Both the position numbers and the translations under genes were made by a program. A DNA stretch of 45,801 nucleotides. It comes from Paludibacter sp. Its GTDB lineage: Bacteria; Bacteroidota; Bacteroidia; Bacteroidales; Paludibacteraceae. Of this stretch, positions 16,175-25,577 are shown one piece after another. Position 1 is the first letter of the stretch. Each line of letters starts with the position of its first letter. The stretch is from positions 1 through 45,801 of the forward strand of contig JACDZH010000006.1 in the NCBI GenBank assembly GCA_013426815.1, written 5' to 3'. Below the pieces are notes generated by a model that saw only the letters and a list, made by a program, of their open reading frames with translations, had not been told where the DNA came from and ran no database searches.

Positions 16175-19100
16175 ATGAAGAAGATTTTGGGACTGGATCT
16201 GGGTACTAACAGTATCGGGTGGGCATTGGTGAACGAGGGAGAAGGTGAGGGTGAGCAATCATCGATAATAAAAGTTGGTGTAAGAGTAAACCCATTAACT
16301 GTGGATGAACAAACAAATTTCGAAAAGGGAAAAAGCATAACTACAAATGCAGACAGAACATTAAAACGTTCTGCACGCAGAAACCTACAACGCTTGAAGC
16401 TTAGAAAAGAAAACTTAATAGAAATTCTAACTACAAATGGTTGGATAAACTCAGATACTATTCTTTCGGAAAATGGAAATAAAACCACCTTTGAGACTTA
16501 TCGTTTGAGGGCGAAAGCTGCAAGTGAGGAGGTTAGTTTAGAAGAATTTGCGAGGATTCTATTGATGATTAACAGCAAACGTGGCTATAAAAGCAGTAGA
16601 AAAGCAAAATCGCAAGACGAAGGACAGTTGATTGACGGAATGGAAGTTGCAAAAAAACTGTATAATGAGGGAATAACACCAGGACAGTTTGTACTCCAAC
16701 TATTAAAATCAGGTAAGAAATACATCCCAGATTTTTATCGTTCGGATTTACATGCCGAGTTTGATAAAGTTTTTGACAAACAAATAACTTACCATCCTGA
16801 CTTTCTTAATGAAGAATTAAAAGAAGAGTTGCGAGCTAAAAAACGTGATGCTATTTGGGCTATCTGCGCTAAAAAGTTCAAAGAAAATGGTTTCGAATTG
16901 GTCGGCACAAAAAGAAAAGGAAACACTGCCGAACAGAAGGTTGAAAATTACGTTTGGCGAGCAAAAGCACTAACCGAAAAATTGGAATTGGAAGAATTTG
17001 TAATCGTATTACAACAAATCAACTCTCAAATAAACAGTTCCAGTGGTTATCTTGGGTCGATAAGTGACAGAAGCAAGGAACTTTTTTTCAACAAACAAAC
17101 AGTTGGGCAAAATTTAATGGCTCAATTGGACGCAAACCCACACACGAAATTAAAGAACCAAGTATTTTATCGTCAAGATTATTTGGACGAATTCGAAAAA
17201 CTATGGTCAACACAATCTGTATTCCACAAACAACTTACTGATGAATTGAAAACAGAAATTAGGGATGTGGTAATATTCTACCAACGAAAGCTCAAAAGTC
17301 AGAAAGGACTTATTAGTATTTGTGAGTTCGAAAATCGACAAGTTGAGGTTGTAATTGAAGGAAAAAAGAAAACAAAAACTGTAGGCATGAAAGTCTGCCC
17401 AAAATCGTCGCCACTTCTCCATGAGTTTAAAATATGGCAAGTACTTAACAACATACAAGTTACCGACAAGTCTGAGACAATGAGATTTTTAGAACAAGAA
17501 GAAAAAGAATTACTTTACGCCGAACTGAGCATAAAAGACAAATTATCGAAAACAGATGCACTCAAGTTACTTTATAAAAATCCCAAAGAACTGGATTTAA
17601 ACTTTAAAGATATTGAAGGAAACCGCACTCAGGCAGCTTTATTCAAAACATATCAAAGAATAATAGAATTGAGCGGACACGACGAATATGATTTCACCAA
17701 ACTTCCTGCATCTGAAACATTGGAAATAGTACGCTCCATTTTTAACGGACTCAATTATAACACCGACATTCTGAATTTCGATTCATCTTTAGAGGGAAAA
17801 GCATTTGAAAATCAAGCGTTATACCAACTATGGCATTTACTATATTCATTTGAAGGTGACGACTCAATAAGCGGGAACGACATGCTGGTTGCGAAACTCA
17901 CCGAGCTTTATGGTTTTGAAAAAGTATATGCCACTATGCTAGCCAATGTAAACTTCCAAGATGACTATGGCAGTTTGAGTACTAAGGCAATGCGCAAAAT
18001 ACTTCCACATTTAAAAGAGGGGCTCGAATATAGCGCAGCGTGCGTGCTTGCCGGCTATCGCCATTCTAAGAGTTCGCTAACCAGAGAGGAACTTGATAAT
18101 AAAGTATTGAAAAACAAATTAGAAATTCTACCTAAAAAACAGCCTACGCAATCCCGTGGTGGAAAAAATTCTGAACCAAATGATTAATGTGGTAAATGCC
18201 AGCATAGAAGCATATGGCAAACCTGATGAAATAAGAATTGAATTGGCTCGAGAACTAAAAAAGAGTGCTAAAGAAAGAGAAGATGCTACAGCAGCCATAA
18301 GCAAAACAACTGCCGAACATGAAGCATATAGGGCTATTCTACGCAAAGAATTCGGGCTTACCAATGTTAGCCGAAACGATATAATCCGGTACAAGCTGTA
18401 TAAAGAATTAGAATTTACCGGCTATAAAACCTTATATTCAGGAACATACATTTCTCAAGAAAAGTTATTCAGCAAAGAATTTGATATTGAGCATATCATA
18501 CCACAATCTCGCTTATTCGACGATTCCTTTTCGAACAAAACACTGGAGCTACGCAGTATAAATATTGAGAAAGGTAATGACACTGCAATTGATTTTGTTT
18601 TGAAAAAATACAACGAAGATGGACAAACTGCATTTTTAGTCCGAATTGGAGAAATGTACAAAGCGGGTAAATTATCGAAAACCAAGTATAATAAGCTAAA
18701 AATGAAGGGTGAAGATATTCCGAGCGATTTTATAAATCGTGATTTGAGAGACACTCAATACATAGCAAAGAAAGCCAAAAACATATTGGAAGAGCTTGTA
18801 AAAGAAGTGGTTTCAACTACAGGGTCAGTTACAGACCGTTTGCGTGAGGATTGGCAGTTGATTGACGTCATGCAGGAGCTAAATTGGGATAAATATGACA
18901 AACAAGGTTTGACTGAGGTTATCCAAAACCGCGATGGACATAGAATCAAACGCAATAAGACTGGACAAAACGAAACGACCATCGGCACCATGCTATGGAT
19001 GCACTAACCATTGCTTTTACTAAACGAAATCATATTCAATACCTCAACAATCTGAATGCACGAAGCGATAAAGCGGGCAGCATTTATGGCATCGAACAAA

Positions 19101-20404
19101 AAGAACTTTACAGAGATGATAATGGTAAACTACGCTTTAAAATGCCATTAGAAAACTTTAGAAGTGATGCAAAAAGGCACTTGGAGAACACATTAGTGTC
19201 AATCAAAGCAAAGAATAAGGTTGCCACAATAAACATAAATGTTTCAAAAAAACAAAATGGTGTAAATAAAAAAATACAACTAACACCACGCGGACAATTA
19301 CATTTAGAAACAGTATATGGGAGCATTAAGCAGTATGTATCTAAAGAAGAAAAGGTAAATGCTAGCTTTACAAAGGAACAAATAGAGAAAGTGGCAAAAA
19401 AATCATATCGCGAAGCGCTTTTAGCACGATTAGCAGAATTTGATAACGACCCTAAAAAAGCATTTACTGGCAAAAACAGTTTAGACAAGAACCCCATATT
19501 TATTGACGAGGCACATACCACAAAAGTGCCTGAAAAAGTAAAAACTGTTACATCAGAAACAGTTTACACCATACGCAAAGATATATCTCCCGATTTAAAA
19601 ATTGAAAAAGTAATTGATGTCAATATAAGAAAGATTCTCGAAGGTAGACTTAAAGAGTTTGGAAGTGACAGCAAAAAAGCATTCACAAATCTTGATGAGA
19701 ATCCAATTTGGCTAAACAAAGAAAAAGGTATTGCCATTAAACGGGTTACAATAACTGGGATTAGCAATGCCGTATCGCTTCACGAAAAACGAGATAAAGA
19801 TGGAAAGTTGATATTAGATAAAAATGGAAATAAGCAACCCATAGACTTTGTAAATACCGGCAACAACCATCATGTTGCTATTTATCGCGTACCAGTTTTA
19901 GATAAAGATGGGCAAATTGTTTTTGATGAAGAAAATAATCAGAAATATGAATTACAAGAAAATGTAATCTCATTTTTTGAAGCTACTACACGAGTGAATC
20001 AGGGTTTGCCAATTATCGACAAAGAATACAAGAAATCAGAAGGTTGGCAATTTCTATTCAGTATGAAACAGAATGAATACTTCGTTTTTCCAAAAATAGA
20101 AAAACGCGAAAAAGTAAACGAAGAAACTGGTGAAATAACTGAAGAAGAAAATATTTCTTTCAATCCTAAGGAAATAGATTTGCTGAACCCAGACAATTAT
20201 CATTTGATTAGTCCAAATTTATTTAGGGTACAGAAATTCACAATCAAGGATTATTTTTTCAGACACCATTTGGAAACAACTGTTGAAAACAACAATGAGT
20301 TAAAAGGGACTACATGGCTAAGATTTGGTTTAAATGGGATAAACAATGTCATTAAAGTGCGAATTAACCATATCGGTCAAATTGTCGCAGTTGGTGAATA
20401 TTAA
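16175..20404 (+). pseudogene. cas9: cas9, type II-C CRISPR effector nuclease, interrupted by two frameshifts
   Basis: RNA-guided double-strand DNA nuclease, about 1409 codons when repaired. RuvC-I is KKILGLDLGTNSIGWA (Asp8), with the Arg-rich bridge helix RTLKRSARRNLQRLKLRK at residues 61-78 and a long recognition lobe. The first frame is lost at the A6 run 18133-18138 (one extra A). Repaired reading continues NSLRNPVVEKILNQM and RuvC-II IRIELARELKK, then the HNH motif FDIEHIIPQSRLFDD near 18480. A base is missing near 18961. Without it the frame runs off to a false stop at 19005; repaired, it gives RuvC-III WTKRNDHRHHAMDALTIAF and the PAM-interacting C-terminus to 20404. All catalytic residues remain, so damage is recent, or a sequencing error. 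Without repair only fragments of about 670, 283 and 469 residues can be made. Confidence 0.92.
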
Positions 20405-20466
20405 AACATTATTTATTTACTCGTTTAACAACAAAAAGTGATAGGTAATCAAAACGAACATCCTCT

Positions 20467-21099
20467 ATGGAAAAGTTAATTCCAAACCAGAGTTATCATA
20501 TTTACAATCATGCCAATGGGTTTGAAAACGTATTTAATGAGCGTGAAAATTATCGTTATTTCTTGGAAAAGTATAAGGAATATATTGATCCTATTGCCGA
20601 AACGTACTCTTATTGCCTGATGCCCAATCATTTTCATTTGGTGTTGCGAATGCGAAAGCGAGAGGTGATAGAGGAGATAATATATCGAAAGCGCAGCTTT
20701 TCCAAAGTTTCTTTCAACTTTGGAAAAGCTGATATAAGCGACGAGGAAATTGATAAGTATTTATCCAAGCAGTTTTCTAATCTGTTTAGTAGTTACACGC
20801 AGTCGTACAATAAGTTTTTGAAACGTATGGGGTCGCTGTTTGTAAAAAATTTTAAACGAGAACCACTTTTGGATAAAGGGCATTTTATAACCGAAATAAT
20901 GTACACGCACCGTAACCCCATACATCATGGCTTTAGAACAGATTTTGATAAGTGGGAATTCAGTTCGTATTATGATATTACATCTGGTAATAATGAATTA
21001 GTGGAAGTAGATAAACTGCTGAAAATGTTTGGAGGAAAAGAACAATTTATTAATATGCATAGTGAATACTTGAGAGATTGGAAAAGTAAATATATTTGA
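20467..21099 (+). CDS. REP-associated tyrosine transposase (RAYT, Y1/HUH family)
   Basis: Y1 HUH endonuclease related to IS200/IS605 TnpA. RAYTs act on REP palindromes and are usually single-copy, domesticated genes. The HUH motif lies in YCLMPNHFHLVLRM (residues 57-70). The catalytic Tyr is expected in SNLFSSYTQSYNKFLKRMGSLF, and the C-terminal block is YTHRNPIHHGF. At 210 residues it is a normal length and uninterrupted. It begins 62 bp after the cas9 stop and lies inside the cas operon. A perfect palindrome at 20695-20730 is read in frame as SFSKVSFNFGKAD, just ahead of the Tyr region. Related palindromes lie immediately downstream. Confidence 0.88.
   Translation: MEKLIPNQSYHIYNHANGFENVFNERENYRYFLEKYKEYIDPIAETYSYCLMPNHFHLVLRMRKREVIEEIIYRKRSFSKVSFNFGKADISDEEIDKYLSKQFSNLFSSYTQSYNKFLKRMGSLFVKNFKREPLLDKGHFITEIMYTHRNPIHHGFRTDFDKWEFSSYYDITSGNNELVEVDKLLKMFGGKEQFINMHSEYLRDWKSKYI
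20695..20730. repeat. REP-like palindrome inside the RAYT gene
   Basis: Perfect 15-bp arms AGCTTTTCCAAAGTT/AACTTTGGAAAAGCT around the 6-nt loop TCTTTC. It is in frame within the RAYT coding sequence. Confidence 0.9.
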
Positions 21100-21116
21100 T
21101 TTGTTTTCTTTTTCTT

Positions 21117-21184
21117 TTTCAACTTTTCCAAAGTTGAAAGAAACTTTGGAAAAATTGAGAAAGAAATTTTGGAAAAGTTGAAAG
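21117..21184. repeat. Nested REP/BIME-like palindromes downstream of the RAYT gene
   Basis: Outer perfect 16-bp arms TTTCAACTTTTCCAAA/TTTGGAAAAGTTGAAA enclose an inner hairpin TTTTCCAAAGTT-GAAAGA-AACTTTGGAAAA (21124-21153). The inner loop GAAAGA is the reverse complement of the loop at 20710-20715. The copy is therefore in opposite orientation to the one inside the gene, as in REP doublets. The remaining gap to the ATPase gene (about 200 bp) holds three degenerate 14-nt GCGTGACACC-like units at 21301-21342. Confidence 0.85.
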
Positions 21185-21356
21185 ACCAAATAGAGGCTTC
21201 GCTCCCACCAAGTTCAATTTTAAAGAGTTTTTTTGCCCGACAGAATGAACTAAATATATTGATTGGAATTGGAAAAAAAACATAGATTCATAACACTTTT
21301 GGCGTGACACCTTTAGCGTGATACAAATAGTGTGATGAAATTACAGGAAAATAGTT

Positions 21357-21365
21357 TATCTTTGC
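21357..21365 (+). promoter_or_regulatory. -7 box TATCTTTGC ahead of the ATPase gene
   Basis: Exact TAnnTTTGY match, 24 bp before the ATPase start. No clear TTG lies at the -33 distance. It suggests the ATPase has its own promoter rather than depending only on the cas9 transcript. Confidence 0.5.
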
Positions 21366-21389
21366 ATCTAAATATTTAAGAGAATAGCA

Positions 21390-22526
21390 ATGAAAAAATC
21401 ATTTAATCCCTTTAATACAATAGGTTATGTATCTGAAAAGTACTTTTGCGACAGACAAAGCGAACTAAAGATACTACTTCAAAATGCAAACAACAGGATA
21501 AATACCACACTTATTTCGGGTCGAAAATATGGTAAATCAGCACTTATTTATCGTTTTTTTGAAGAATTAAACAAAGAAAATGAGTGTATTTGCATTTATT
21601 TTGATATTTATTCTACGCAAAATCTGAAAGAGTTTACGGAATTATTGGCTGCTAAGGTGATGCAGAAGTTTCCGCAAAAAGAAAGCATAGGGAAGCGATT
21701 TTGGAATTATCTGAAAACCTTACGACCTGTTATGACTTACGATGGGCTATCTGGACAGCCCGAAGTTCATTTCGAATTTACACAACCCAAAGAGTACGAA
21801 CGGACGCTAACAAGTATTTTACAGTTTTTAGACGAACAAAAGTCTCCGGTTTTACTTGCCATCGACGAATTTCAGCAAGTGGCATTATATCCCGAAAAAA
21901 ATACAGAAGCTATTTTACGGACAATTATCCAAACACTACACAATGTACAGTTTATTTTTAGCGGAAGTCATCGACATTTGATGGTGGAGATATTTAGCAG
22001 TGCAAAACGTCCATTTTATTCGAGTACGCAAAGCATGACTTTGGTAGAAATTCCATACAGCATTTACAAAGAATTTATTATGGGGCACTTTACCGAAAAC
22101 AAAAAAGAAATTAGCACCGAGATGGTAGATTTTATACTGGATTGGACATATAACCATACCTATTACACCCAATTTTTGTGTAATAAGTTATTTGCATGTG
22201 CTAACCGAAAACCGGATTTATCTTATGTAAAAACTATTTGCAGTACAATTTTAGAAGCAGAGCAAGGCAATTTCTTACAATACCGAAATTTGCTTACAAC
22301 ATTCCAGTGGAAATTGTTAATTGCTATTGCCAAAGAAGAAAAACTATACCAGCCACAATCGAAAGAATTTATACAGAAGTACAAATTAGGCGCTGCATCG
22401 ACCGTAAAAAAAACCATAGCTTCGCTTATCGAAAAAGAAATGGTATTTGTGCACATTGAGAAAGAGGAAAGTTATTATCGCATTTATGACGTTTTTATGA
22501 TGCGTTGGATGCAAAAAACTTATTGA
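21390..22526 (+). CDS. P-loop ATPase (archaeal-ATPase/STAND-like) inserted in the cas operon
   Basis: A 378-residue single-polypeptide NTPase. Walker A is TLISGRKYGKSALIY near residue 42, where Ser replaces the first Gly of the usual GxxxxGK(S/T). Walker B is SPVLLAIDEFQQV near 155, with FIFSGSHRHLM as a sensor-like segment. The C-terminal third (LGAASTVKKTIASLIEKEMV, YYRIYDVFMMRWMQ) looks like the winged-helix end of archaeal-type ATPases. No transmembrane segment or nuclease motif is seen. Such proteins are common, poorly characterised, and sometimes tied to defence or mobile DNA. The position between RAYT and cas1 is shown by sequence; any CRISPR role is speculation. Confidence 0.75.
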   Translation: MKKSFNPFNTIGYVSEKYFCDRQSELKILLQNANNRINTTLISGRKYGKSALIYRFFEELNKENECICIYFDIYSTQNLKEFTELLAAKVMQKFPQKESIGKRFWNYLKTLRPVMTYDGLSGQPEVHFEFTQPKEYERTLTSILQFLDEQKSPVLLAIDEFQQVALYPEKNTEAILRTIIQTLHNVQFIFSGSHRHLMVEIFSSAKRPFYSSTQSMTLVEIPYSIYKEFIMGHFTENKKEISTEMVDFILDWTYNHTYYTQFLCNKLFACANRKPDLSYVKTICSTILEAEQGNFLQYRNLLTTFQWKLLIAIAKEEKLYQPQSKEFIQKYKLGAASTVKKTIASLIEKEMVFVHIEKEESYYRIYDVFMMRWMQKTY

Positions 22527-22551
22527 GAATGTAGAATGTAGAATGTAGAAT
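22524..22551. repeat. Heptamer repeat (GTAGAAT)n between ATPase and cas1
   Basis: TGAGAAT followed by three GTAGAAT units spans the ATPase stop codon. The cas1 start lies 14 bp further on. A reverse-complement version lies at 23846-23888. Confidence 0.8.
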
Positions 22552-22564
22552 TGACCTAATTTTT

Positions 22565-23479
22565 ATGATTAAACGTACGCTTTATTTTGGTAATCCGGCT
22601 TATCTGAGTATGCGAAATGCTCAGTTGGTCATTCATTTACCCGAAGCCAATGGCATGGACGACCGCACCGGAAACAATACCATTCCAATAGAAGACATTG
22701 GTGTGTTGGTGTTGGATAACAAACAAATCACCATCACTCATGGACTTATTGAGGCTTTGCTGGCAAATAACTGTGCATTGATAAGCTGCGACAGTAGCCG
22801 AATGCCGGTAGGATTAATGCTTCCATTAAATGGAAATACAACACAAAGCGAACGTTTTAAAGACCAGATTGAGGATTCGCTCCCACTCAAGAAACAACTT
22901 TGGCAACAAACCATACAATGCAAAATCGAGAATCAGGCTTACGTACTCAAAACTATGCATGGTGCAATGGTAAAAAATATGTTGGCATGGGTAGCTGAAG
23001 TAAAAAGTGGCGACAGCGATAACCTCGAAGCCCGTGCAGCTGCCTATTATTGGAAAAACATGTTTCCACAGATTCCAGATTTCACAAGAGGTCGCGAAGG
23101 CATTCCGCCCAACAATTTACTGAATTATGGATATGCCATATTGCGCGCCGTAGTGGCACGTGGATTGGTGAGTAGTGGACTGCTGCCGACGCTTGGTATT
23201 CACCATCATAATCGCTACAATGCATATTGCCTTGCCGATGATATTATGGAACCATACCGTCCTTTTGTTGATAAATTGGTGATAGAGATTTTAGAAAGTG
23301 GAGCTGAATTTACGGAGTTAGACAAATCGCTTAAAGCAAAATTACTCAATATTCCGGTTTTGGATGTGATGATAAATGAACAACGAAGTCCGTTGATGAT
23401 TGCAGTAGGATTTACATGCTCTTCATTGGCGAAATGTTATGCGGGTGAAAGCCGAAAGATTTTATATCCAAGTTTTTGA
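22565..23479 (+). CDS. cas1: CRISPR-associated endonuclease Cas1 (type II)
   Basis: Integrase subunit that, with Cas2, inserts new spacers at the array. The 304-residue protein begins MIKRTLYFGNPAYLSMRNAQL, the usual type II opening, with a beta-strand N-terminal domain (IPIEDIGVLVLDNKQITITH). The alpha-helical catalytic domain carries the metal-binding Glu in NLEARAAAYYWKNMF, the His in TLGIHHHNRYNAYCLADD and the acidic pair in DDIMEPYRPFVD. All expected catalytic residues are present, so acquisition could be intact even though cas9 is broken. The stop codon touches the next gene. Confidence 0.97.
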   Translation: MIKRTLYFGNPAYLSMRNAQLVIHLPEANGMDDRTGNNTIPIEDIGVLVLDNKQITITHGLIEALLANNCALISCDSSRMPVGLMLPLNGNTTQSERFKDQIEDSLPLKKQLWQQTIQCKIENQAYVLKTMHGAMVKNMLAWVAEVKSGDSDNLEARAAAYYWKNMFPQIPDFTRGREGIPPNNLLNYGYAILRAVVARGLVSSGLLPTLGIHHHNRYNAYCLADDIMEPYRPFVDKLVIEILESGAEFTELDKSLKAKLLNIPVLDVMINEQRSPLMIAVGFTCSSLAKCYAGESRKILYPSF

Positions 23480-23481
23480 GA

Positions 23482-23844
23482 ATGGAGAATGTACTGAAAT
23501 ATAAATCGTATGCTTTTGCCATTAGGACAGTAAAATTATACAAATATTTAAGCAGCGAACAAAAAGAATTTGTGCTATCAAAACAGATTTTACGGTCAGG
23601 AACATCAATAGGTGCAAATATAGAAGAAGCAAATTCGGGTCAAAGCAAAAAGGATTTTATTGCAAAACTATCCATATCGTTAAAAGAGGCAAAAGAAACC
23701 CATTATTGGCTGAGACTACTCCGCGACTGCGAATTCTTAAATCAAAATATGTTCGATTCATTGTTGAACGATTGCAATGAACTGTTCTCATTACTTACCA
23801 TTATTATTAAAACTTCACGAAAAAACGAACAAAACAAAATCTAA
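23482..23844 (+). CDS. Four-helix-bundle protein (S23 rRNA-intervening-sequence family)
   Basis: S23-family proteins are small four-helix bundles encoded in 23S rRNA insertions, in DGR loci (Avd) and scattered through Bacteroidota genomes; their molecular role is mostly unknown. Seen here: the family pattern YAFAIRTVKLYKYL, ILRSGTSIGANIEEANSGQSKKDFIAKLSIS split by the usual RSGTSIGANIEEA core, then KETHYWLRLLRDCEF. I chose ATG 23482, two codons after an upstream TTG that overlaps the cas1 stop. It separates cas1 from cas2, which normally adjoin. GAGAATG-type heptamers lie at its start and reversed heptamers follow its stop, so it may be an inserted cassette. Confidence 0.9.
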   Translation: MENVLKYKSYAFAIRTVKLYKYLSSEQKEFVLSKQILRSGTSIGANIEEANSGQSKKDFIAKLSISLKEAKETHYWLRLLRDCEFLNQNMFDSLLNDCNELFSLLTIIIKTSRKNEQNKI

Positions 23845-23845
23845 T

Positions 23846-24224
<379 letters not shown>

Positions 24225-24290
24225 ATTTTAATAACTTACCCAATTTTTAAAAAGTTTTATTCAACATTGGTATAAATATTTAGAAACAAA

Positions 24291-24320
24291 AATCCCGTTC
24301 GGTGAACGGGATTTTATTTT
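24291..24320 (+). terminator. Terminator between cas2 and the CRISPR array
   Basis: Ten-bp stem AATCCCGTTC/GAACGGGATT with loop GGT, followed by TTATTTT. An A-rich left flank could also make it work on the minus strand, ending array transcripts that run toward cas2. Confidence 0.85.
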
Positions 24321-24391
24321 GATAAACAGACTGATTTTAAATCCTAAATTTTGCGATAAATACCTGACTTGATGAAACTTACACAGCATCT

Positions 24392-24976
24392 GTTGTTTAT
24401 CAATGTCAAAGATACAATTTTTGAAAGCAAATCACAACCATCTGGTATTGGGGTGGCTATAATAGTGGTTGTTTATCAATGTCAAAGATACAATTTTTGA
24501 AAGCAAATCACAACACATTGTTAATTCCAATAGGAAGAAATAAGTTGTTTATCAATGTCAAAGATACAATTTTTGAAAGCAAATCACAACTTGTAAATCA
24601 TTATTCAGATTTGCCCCACTTGTTGTTTATCAATGTCAAAGATACAATTTTTGAAAGCAAATCACAACGAAGTGCTTAGTGCTTTATTACTTGATGATGT
24701 TGTTTATCAATGTCAAAGATACAATTTTTGAAAGCAAATCACAACATTGAACACAGCGGTTATTTGATTTTGGATGTTGTTTATCAATGTCAAAGATACA
24801 ATTTTTTAAAGCAAATCACAACGCCGGAGTACCGGGCATCAAGAAATTATTAAGTTGTTTATCAATGTCAAAGATACAATTTTTGAAAGCAAATCACAAC
24901 AATCTACAATCGGTTTTGTTGCTGCCTTCGTTGTTTATCAATGTCAAAGATACAATTTTTGAAAGCAAATCACAAC
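24392..24976 (-). CRISPR. Type II-C CRISPR array, 8 repeats of 47 bp, 7 spacers
   Basis: Repeats start at 24392, 24468, 24544, 24622, 24699, 24776, 24854 and 24930. Spacers are 29, 29, 31, 30, 30, 31 and 29 nt. All repeats are identical except the sixth, which has one G-to-T change (ATTTTTGAAAG becomes ATTTTTTAAAG). Strand is assigned minus because the tracrRNA anti-repeat pairs with the minus-strand repeat start GTTGTGATTTGCTTTC. Each repeat holds a minus-strand TATCTTTG box with TTG 20 bp before it, so spacers may be transcribed from repeat-internal promoters. No clearly longer leader was identified at either end. Confidence 0.97.
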
Positions 24977-25007
24977 ACGATTGTCAACGATAAATTCATA
25001 ATTTTCA

Positions 25008-25199
25008 ATGCTTATAATAGCGAAAGCAAATCGAATTTTTCAACTTTATTCTGCCAGTGGAATATTGCTTAAACAAGCTGAAATATTTAGCAATAAGAAT
25101 GAAGTCGATATAAGCGGACTATATCTTTCTGGAGGTGTTTAAGTGGTCAGACTACTATCCGAAAGAAAAATAAAACGGTTAGCCGTTTTGAAAATATAA
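25008..25199 (+). pseudogene. Remnant of a type IX secretion C-terminal sorting domain
   Basis: Reading from ATG 25008 gives MLIIAKANRIFQLYSASGIL, then EVDISGLYLSGGV and a stop at 25140. After the stop the same frame continues VVRLLSERKIKRLAVLKI to 25199. The pattern, a LYSASGxLL strand, then DISGL, then GxYVVRL with the Tyr codon replaced by TAA, is that of T9SS type A sorting tails. Only the last part of such a protein is present; whatever it was attached to is gone. It starts 31 bp beyond the last CRISPR repeat. Confidence 0.6.
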
Positions 25200-25230
25200 A
25201 ATAAGTTGAAAAAGCAGTATTTGGTAATTT

Positions 25231-25551
25231 TTAGTGTGACAATGCTTTGCTGATTCCTAATAATTCTTGTCTAACTAATTTCAACCGTTCTACAACTTCC
25301 TGTTGTTTTACAATTGTATCTTTTTTCTGACTTAATTTACGTTTTGCACCATTAAGAGTCAGTCTTTGTTCATTTACCAAGTAAATTATTTGTTTGATTA
25401 CAGAGATATCATTCAGCGAGTAAAAACGGGTACCCTTATCGTTTCGTTTTGGTTTTAGTTGTTTAAACTCTTTTTCCCAGAAACGCAAATTTGACTGATT
25501 TACACTAAACATTTCAGCCACCTCTGAGATAGAATAAAAAAGCTTTTCCAT
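25231..25551 (-). CDS. MerR-family transcriptional regulator
   Basis: A 106-residue DNA-binding protein. The MerR winged helix-turn-helix occupies the N-terminal 70 residues: FYSISEVAEMFSVNQSNLRFWEKEF, then the wing KRNDKGTRFYSLNDISVIKQI, then a helical dimerisation tail ending ELLGISKALSH. No cysteine-based metal site or effector domain follows, so it belongs to the short, minimal MerR type. It lies 26 bp downstream of the mltD-like gene on the same strand and may be in that operon. Confidence 0.88.
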   Translation of the reverse strand: MEKLFYSISEVAEMFSVNQSNLRFWEKEFKQLKPKRNDKGTRFYSLNDISVIKQIIYLVNEQRLTLNGAKRKLSQKKDTIVKQQEVVERLKLVRQELLGISKALSH

Positions 25552-25577
25552 AAAAATTTCAAATTGTAAAAAGATAA

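Noticed and set aside
16159-16488. 109-codon minus-strand ORF over the start of cas9
   Set aside because: Antisense to the conserved RuvC-I and bridge helix; no family features.
18120-18150. Programmed ribosomal frameshift in cas9 at AAAAAAC
   Set aside because: The needed shift is +1 at this point, whereas the heptamer would support -1 and is in the wrong codon phase; no stimulatory structure was seen.
24479-24993. Two plus-strand ORFs of 66-68 codons with repeated KDTIFESKSQ
   Set aside because: They are translations of the CRISPR repeats.
25022-25032. GAAAGCAAATC identical to part of the CRISPR repeat just beyond the array
   Set aside because: Only 11 nt match, and the same bases encode part of the T9SS remnant; not enough for a degenerate ninth repeat.
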